Origin: Mucilaginibacter sp. L3T2-6
GTDB taxonomy: Bacteria; Bacteroidota; Bacteroidia; Sphingobacteriales; Sphingobacteriaceae
Direction: 5' to 3'
Assembly: GCF_030519355.1 (NCBI RefSeq)
Contig: NZ_JAUMKC010000034.1
Coordinates: 1-44,800 of the forward strand
DNA: 44,800 bases
Numbering within the stretch: position 1 is the first letter of the stretch; every line of letters begins with the position of its first letter. The notes beneath the pieces are model-generated. The model saw only the letters and a list, made by a program, of their open reading frames with translations, was not told where the DNA came from and did not search any database. This document shows positions 40,602 through 44,800 of this stretch, one piece after another. A program made the position numbers and the translations under genes.

Positions 40602-40634
40602 AGCCTTCCGAAGTTTTTAAACCCGGGAAGGCTT
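40602..40634. terminator. Hairpin after the di-heme operon
   Basis: AGCCTTCCGAAGTTT (40602-40616) pairs with AAACCCGGGAAGGCTT (40619-40634) with an internal mismatch. It is a close relative of the hairpin at 35511-35541 and again directly follows an operon. Confidence 0.55.
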
Positions 40635-40720
40635 ACCGATGGTTGTCCAGTGCAACAATGGATCTGTGAAACAAATACACCCGCTAAATAGAATTAGTCC
40701 ATCTAAGCTTCTTTACCGCC

Positions 40721-40743
40721 TTTTCGGATTTTCCGGACTTTAC
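40721..40743. repeat. GGAAAGTCCG-type dispersed repeat
   Basis: The words CGGATTTTCCGGACTTTAC form a minus-strand relative of the GGAAAGTCCG repeats found elsewhere in the window. It sits upstream of the carboxypeptidase-regulatory-like gene. Confidence 0.45.
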
Positions 40744-40822
40744 TTGGCACCAAAGCCACTTTTTTCATTCTGCATTCATAATTTCGGCGTTTTTTAGCAT
40801 CTTCAAAAAATATTTTTTAATA

Positions 40823-42013
40823 GTGCGTTTTCGCTGGGTCATCTTGTTTTTTTTATTGTTGCCTGCGGCGGTAATGGCCCAGGGTGGTTTTATAACGGGC
40901 AATGTTACCAACGCTGAAACAAAAAACGCTATCCCGGGGGCCAGCGTTTTTTTAAGCAATTCATCTTTCGGTACGTCGACAACTGAAAGCGGCAAATATG
41001 TGCTGAATGGTGTAAGACCGGGTCAATATACACTTACAGTTACCTTATTGGGCTACGAGGACTATGCATCAACCATCCTGGTTGGCAGGGAGCCGTTAAA
41101 ACTGGATATTGCATTAAAACCGAAACCGTTGATGCTGAAGGAAGTGGTTATATCATCCGCTGCCGACTGGAAAAAGAACTATGAGGCCTTCAGGAAGGAT
41201 TTTATAGGTACGGACGAGAACGCCAAAAACTGTGTGGTCACCAACCCGCATGTGCTTAATCTTGCCTTTAACCGTACCAAACAAACGCTTGAAGCCAATT
41301 CGGATGAGTTTTTGGTGGTCGACAACAAAGCCCTGGGTTATCGGGTAAAGTTTTTGCTGAAAGATTTTCAAAGCGACCATCTGGCAAACGTGATAGCCTA
41401 TGGCGGCGAGCGTCTTTTTGAGGAACTGCCTGGCTCTGCTGCCCAAAAAAAGAAATGGCACCAAAAACGCGAAGAAGCTTATTACGGATCGGCGATGCAT
41501 TTTTTCCGGTCATTGTACACCAATAAGCTAACGGAGGACGGCTTTGTGATGTATCACTTAACCCGGCAGCTTAACCCGAACAGGCCTCCCGAAGATGTGA
41601 TAAGACAAAAGGCGAAAATGTTTTATGAACGGCGGATGAAAGATTCCCTCGATTACTGGAATAGCCTGGCGACATTATCTAAATATTATAAAGAATCTTT
41701 GAGCAAGATACCCGTTATGCCGTACGAGGTGTACCAGACAACCGATAAATCAGGGATTTTTGCGTTTAAACCGCTTAATTACCTTTATGTGGTTTACACC
41801 AAAAAACGCGACGAGGTGTACAATAAAGATCTGTACCGGCCACTGGATATGCCGAACTATGAAGTAAGTGTGGTGACGATGTTTGATCCCGGGTACTCGT
41901 TATTTGATATGAACGGTATTATAATTTCTCAGCCGCCGCTGCTGGAAGGCGCCTGGGCTAAATCGCGGCTATCTGACCTGTTACCGGTAGATTATGTTCC
42001 GGATGTGAAGTAG
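40823..42013 (+). CDS. Secreted protein with carboxypeptidase-regulatory-like domain
   Basis: This 396-residue protein has a signal peptide (cleavage VMA-QGG) and an N-terminal CarboxypepD_reg-like beta domain (about 22-105: GFITGNVTNAETKNAIPGASV split by turns, TTESGKYVLNGVRPGQYTLTV, LGYEDY, LKEVVISS), as found at the start of TonB-dependent receptors. The rest (about 110-396) is not a beta barrel plug or porin that I know; it is Tyr- and Lys-rich with a helical part. The start is GTG at 40823, since the next ATG lies at the end of the signal peptide. It stands before ccmC and may be an envelope protein of unknown role. Confidence 0.75.
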   Translation: MRFRWVILFFLLLPAAVMAQGGFITGNVTNAETKNAIPGASVFLSNSSFGTSTTESGKYVLNGVRPGQYTLTVTLLGYEDYASTILVGREPLKLDIALKPKPLMLKEVVISSAADWKKNYEAFRKDFIGTDENAKNCVVTNPHVLNLAFNRTKQTLEANSDEFLVVDNKALGYRVKFLLKDFQSDHLANVIAYGGERLFEELPGSAAQKKKWHQKREEAYYGSAMHFFRSLYTNKLTEDGFVMYHLTRQLNPNRPPEDVIRQKAKMFYERRMKDSLDYWNSLATLSKYYKESLSKIPVMPYEVYQTTDKSGIFAFKPLNYLYVVYTKKRDEVYNKDLYRPLDMPNYEVSVVTMFDPGYSLFDMNGIIISQPPLLEGAWAKSRLSDLLPVDYVPDVK

Positions 42014-42021
42014 GACAGTGA

Positions 42022-42114
42022 GGAAAGTCAGCAAAGTGCGGAAGTCCGAAAGACGCTTCAGACACGCCGCATCTTGTTTATAATTTTTTTACTTCCGGAC
42101 TTTTCTGACTTTCC
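42022..42114. repeat. Inverted GGAAAGTC repeat pair upstream of ccmC
   Basis: A 24-base arm at 42022-42045 and its inverted copy at 42091-42114 agree at 22 of 24 positions, across a 45-base loop that ends in seven T. Both arms are built from the GGAAAGTC / CGGAAGT words of the dispersed repeat family. Confidence 0.7.
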
Positions 42115-42157
42115 CGACTTTCGGACTAATTTATCTACCTTTACGCGTTAAATCCTT

Positions 42158-42874
42158 ATGAATACTATTCTATCCATAGCTTCCGCATTTTACAGGTTTT
42201 TGCAGCGGCAAATGACTAAAATGTGGTGGAAAGTACTTGCCGTTATTTTTATTATTTACACACTTATAGCCGGCTTTTTGATGGGGGTTCCGGACAAGTT
42301 TATCCTCAATGAGACGATCCGCAACCTGTATTTCCACGTGCCTATGTGGATGGCCATGTTGTCGGTTTTTGTGATGTCGGTTTTCTACAGTATTAAATAC
42401 CTTGGCAGCGGGCAGGAAAAGGATGACCTTGCGGCGGTAGAATGTGTAAACACGGGCCTGCTGTTTTATACGCTGGGATTAATAACCGGCATGATGTGGG
42501 CTAAATATACCTGGGGCGCCTACTGGAGCGGCGACCCAAAGCAAAACAGTGCGGCTATAGCTTTTTTACTTTATTGCGCTTACCTTGTGTTGCGCAACTC
42601 CATAGACGAGGAGCAGAAGCGCGCCAAAATATCAGCCATTTACAACATCTTCGCCTTCCCGATAATGATCGTGCTGATATTTGTTTTGCCGCGCATGACA
42701 GATTCGCTGCATCCCGGCAGCGGCGGCAACCCGGCGTTCGGAAAATACGACCTGGATGGCCGAATGAGGGCAGTGTTTTACCCTGCCATGCTTGGCTGGA
42801 GTTTCCTGGCAGTTTGGATAGCTACTATACGCTACCGCATACGTTTGATTGAACACAAAAACAATTCACTATAA
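42158..42874 (+). CDS. ccmC: Cytochrome c biogenesis protein CcmC
   Basis: This 238-residue membrane protein has six helices and the tryptophan-rich haem-handling signature WGAYWSGDPKQNSA, with flanking periplasmic histidines in YFHVPMW and DSLHPG. It presents haem for attachment to CcmE during cytochrome c maturation. ATG at 42158 fits the family N-terminus, slightly extended. ccmD follows after four bases. The product is needed by c-type cytochromes such as the di-heme lipoprotein encoded 1.6 kb upstream. Confidence 0.92.
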   Translation: MNTILSIASAFYRFLQRQMTKMWWKVLAVIFIIYTLIAGFLMGVPDKFILNETIRNLYFHVPMWMAMLSVFVMSVFYSIKYLGSGQEKDDLAAVECVNTGLLFYTLGLITGMMWAKYTWGAYWSGDPKQNSAAIAFLLYCAYLVLRNSIDEEQKRAKISAIYNIFAFPIMIVLIFVLPRMTDSLHPGSGGNPAFGKYDLDGRMRAVFYPAMLGWSFLAVWIATIRYRIRLIEHKNNSL

Positions 42875-42878
42875 ATTA

Positions 42879-43088
42879 ATGAAAAGGTTACTGGCTTTTA
42901 TTTTATTGACTTTAAATTGCGCTGCTGTTTTTGCGCAGGCAGCCGACAGGCCCGAAATGGCTGATACATTCCGTAGTTCGGGTAAGATATATGTCGTGGT
43001 TGCCGTAGTGGTGATAATTTTTGTGGGGCTGGCTATTTACCTGTTTTCGATTGACAGGCGGCTGAGGAAAATAGAGAAGGATAAATAA
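42879..43088 (+). CDS. ccmD: CcmD-family small membrane protein
   Basis: This 69-residue protein has an N-terminal signal-like segment and one membrane helix (about 36-54, VYVVVAVVVIIF-like), followed by a short basic tail SIDRRLRKIEKDK, the CcmD pattern that holds CcmC and the haem-loaded CcmE together. ATG at 42879 starts four bases after ccmC. It is recognised mainly from context and topology, as CcmD proteins are short and variable. Confidence 0.8.
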   Translation: MKRLLAFILLTLNCAAVFAQAADRPEMADTFRSSGKIYVVVAVVVIIFVGLAIYLFSIDRRLRKIEKDK

Positions 43089-43178
43089 TTTACCCGCATC
43101 CCGGCCGTGAAAATGCATCTGAATGTAATATTATGCATGCATAGTAAAATTGAGAAATAAAAAATTTGCGATATTGAT

Positions 43179-43208
43179 AAAAAAAGTACCAAATTTGGGC
43201 ACTTTTTT
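43179..43208. terminator. Intrinsic terminator between ccmD and the dehydrogenase
   Basis: AAAAAAAGT pairs with ACTTTTTT around an inner CCAAATTTGG palindrome, giving a bidirectional-looking hairpin with a U tail on the plus strand. It lies 91 bases behind ccmD and 27 bases before the dehydrogenase start, so it may also act in the dehydrogenase leader. Confidence 0.6.
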
Positions 43209-43235
43209 AACGATTTAATAATTATCAACTTATTT

Positions 43236-44672
43236 ATGGCTACTACCAATCCGGCTGCCGATCAGGATACCCACTTTTTCGGCGACGTATGTAAGAACTT
43301 TGATTACGCTGCTCAATTTACCAAACACGATGCTGGTTTGCTGGACCAGATAAAATCTTGCAACAGTGTCTACCGTTTCCGCTTTCCCATCCGCAGGGGC
43401 AATGGCTTTGAAGTAATAGACGCATGGCGCGTTGAACACTCGCAGCACCAGTCGCCAACCAAGGGCGGTATCCGTTACAGCGAAATGGTTAACGAGGACG
43501 AGGTAATGGCGCTTGCCGCACTGATGACTTACAAGTGCGCCATTGTAAACGTACCTTTTGGCGGCGCTAAAGGCGGTATAAAAATAAACCCTAAAAACTA
43601 TACGGTACAGGAGCTGGAGAATATTACCCGCCGTTATACGGTTGAGTTGATAAGAAAGAACTTTATAGGTCCCAGCATTGACGTCCCTGCTCCTGACTAC
43701 GGTTCCGGCGAGCGCGAGATGAGCTGGATTGCCGATACGTATGCAACTATGAACCCCGGACAACTGGACGCCATGGGCGCCGTTACCGGTAAGCCGATTG
43801 CATTGCACGGTATCGCAGGCCGCAGGGAAGCTACCGGCAGGGGAGTGGCTATCGCCATTCGCGAATGCGTTGGAGTTGCTGAGGATATGGAAAAGATAGG
43901 CCTCACAACCGGCTTATCCGGCAAGAGAGTAATTGTGCAGGGTTTGGGTAATGTAGGTTACCACTCCGCAAAATTCCTGGCTGAGTTCGGTGCTGTAATA
44001 GTTGGCCTTTGCGAGTTTGAAGGCGCAATTTATAATGAAGACGGCCTTGATGTTGACGCCGTATTTCAGCACCGCAAAGCAACCGGCTCGATATTAGGCT
44101 ATGCCGGTGCAAAAAAGGAGTTCAAAAATTCGATGGAAGGCCTGGAGCAGGATTGCGATATTTTGGTACCTGCCGCATTGGAGAACCAGATAACCAGTGC
44201 GAACGTTAAAAACATAAAAGCAAAAATTATTGCAGAGGGCGCTAACGGCCCTACCTCACCCGAAGCAGAAACTGTGTTTTACGAAAAAGGCGGCTTGATT
44301 ATCCCTGATATGTATGCCAACGCCGGCGGTGTAACCGTATCGTACTTTGAGTGGTTGAAAAACCTTTCGCATGTGGCATTCGGCCGTATGAACCGCAGGT
44401 TTGAAGAAAACACCAACCTTAACCTGGTTAACATGGTTGAAGGCATAACCGGTGTGGCCTTAACGCCGATGCAGCGCGCAACTATCATTAAAGGCGCATC
44501 AGAACTTGAGCTGGTGAACAGCGGGTTGGAGGATACCATGATCCGCTCATACCACGAGATAAGAGAAACTTATAAAGCAACCCCCAAAATTGATACCCTG
44601 CGTACAGCAGCCTTTGTAGGCGCTATTAATAAAATAGCCGTATCGTACCAGAACCTGGGTGTTTGGCCATGA
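43236..44672 (+). CDS. Glu/Leu/Phe/Val dehydrogenase (glutamate dehydrogenase type)
   Basis: This 478-residue enzyme oxidatively deaminates glutamate (or a branched or aromatic amino acid) with NAD(P). The substrate domain has GGIRYSEMVNEDEV and the catalytic Lys112 in PFGGAKGGI, with Lys100 in MTYKCA. The coenzyme domain has GLGNVG (236-241) and an acidic residue in LCEFEGA near the strand 2 end. It is longer than typical 410-450-residue members. Coenzyme preference is not obvious. It lies downstream of the ccm genes behind a terminator and is followed by its own strong terminator. Confidence 0.92.
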   Translation: MATTNPAADQDTHFFGDVCKNFDYAAQFTKHDAGLLDQIKSCNSVYRFRFPIRRGNGFEVIDAWRVEHSQHQSPTKGGIRYSEMVNEDEVMALAALMTYKCAIVNVPFGGAKGGIKINPKNYTVQELENITRRYTVELIRKNFIGPSIDVPAPDYGSGEREMSWIADTYATMNPGQLDAMGAVTGKPIALHGIAGRREATGRGVAIAIRECVGVAEDMEKIGLTTGLSGKRVIVQGLGNVGYHSAKFLAEFGAVIVGLCEFEGAIYNEDGLDVDAVFQHRKATGSILGYAGAKKEFKNSMEGLEQDCDILVPAALENQITSANVKNIKAKIIAEGANGPTSPEAETVFYEKGGLIIPDMYANAGGVTVSYFEWLKNLSHVAFGRMNRRFEENTNLNLVNMVEGITGVALTPMQRATIIKGASELELVNSGLEDTMIRSYHEIRETYKATPKIDTLRTAAFVGAINKIAVSYQNLGVWP

Positions 44673-44702
44673 GAACTGACTGACCAATTATATATCTGGA
44701 AA

Positions 44703-44731
44703 GCCGGGCTAATTTTAGTCCGGTTTTTTTT
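44703..44731 (+). terminator. Intrinsic terminator of the dehydrogenase gene
   Basis: CCGGGCTAA pairs with TTAGTCCGG (one G-U) and is followed directly by eight or more T. It ends 59 bases behind the dehydrogenase stop. Confidence 0.85.
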
Positions 44732-44732
44732 G

Positions 44733-44800
44733 GTGCGCCCGGCAGGGCGCATTTACTTGGCGGTGCAAGTCCGCTATGGGCCCGTTAAGGGGAACCATTA
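44733..44800 (+). mobile_element. Probable 5' end of a group II intron, truncated by the window edge
   Basis: The sequence begins with GTGCG, the conserved 5' end of group II introns, and goes on with a perfect hairpin GCGCCC-GGCA-GGGCGC (44735-44750) and a second stem GCGG-TGCAAGT-CCGC, both typical for the start of domain I. It sits immediately after the T run of an intrinsic terminator, the preferred target of class C introns. Only 68 bases are visible, so the class and the intron-encoded reverse transcriptase cannot be seen. Confidence 0.7.

Overview
The window looks like a chromosomal segment of a Bacteroidota bacterium, most likely family Sphingobacteriaceae (Mucilaginibacter/Pedobacter-like). 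The pointers are moderate GC, near absence of Shine-Dalgarno sequences, several exact TAnnTTTG -7 promoter elements, a gliding-type gldC gene, lipoproteins and Tat substrates of Bacteroidota style, and protein sequences that read as that lineage. The placement is inference from recognition, not from a search. I see no tRNA, rRNA, CRISPR array or prophage.

Layout. 1-5.4 kb: cold-shock protein, HAD phosphatase/phosphomutase, a predicted outer-membrane lipoprotein, an acyltransferase-3 membrane protein, a 0.5 kb intergenic block packed with TGTCAC palindromes, and a GT39-type glycosyltransferase. 5.5-9.4 kb: two secreted glycosidases (GH20 and GH30-like). 9.4-14.7 kb: ferritin, small proteins, a VOC protein, a methyltransferase, CutC, a Tat-exported glycosylasparaginase and a DUF2007 protein. 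14.8-17.6 kb: a WYL regulator followed by DoxX-like, EVE-domain, AHSA1-like and GyrI-like genes. 17.7-22.5 kb: dihydroorotase, an outer-membrane protein, a DEAD-box helicase, gldC and two small membrane proteins. 22.7-28.1 kb: a large hybrid histidine kinase with three receiver domains, joined to CheR and a receiver-less CheB, then ogt.

28.2-35.5 kb is a compact six-gene operon: ABC ATPase, permease, YtrA-type GntR repressor, membrane-anchored GIN-like protein, second ABC ATPase, and a 1213-residue permease fused to an M1-aminopeptidase-like domain whose zinc site is destroyed. A 26-bp palindrome directly behind the -7 element is the likely GntR operator.

35.6-43.1 kb carries cytochrome c maturation genes (ccmB; ccmC and ccmD). 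Between them lie an operon of porin, Rieske lipoprotein, imelysin lipoprotein and di-heme (two CxxCH) lipoprotein, headed by a palindrome inside its promoter, and a carboxypeptidase-regulatory-like protein. I read the four-gene operon as a metal-regulated envelope iron acquisition/redox module, whose haem protein would need the flanking Ccm machinery. A Glu/Leu/Phe/Val dehydrogenase follows. Its intrinsic terminator is followed immediately by what looks like the 5' end of a group II intron, cut off by the window edge.

Several families of short palindromic intergenic repeats are scattered through the window and are described separately.
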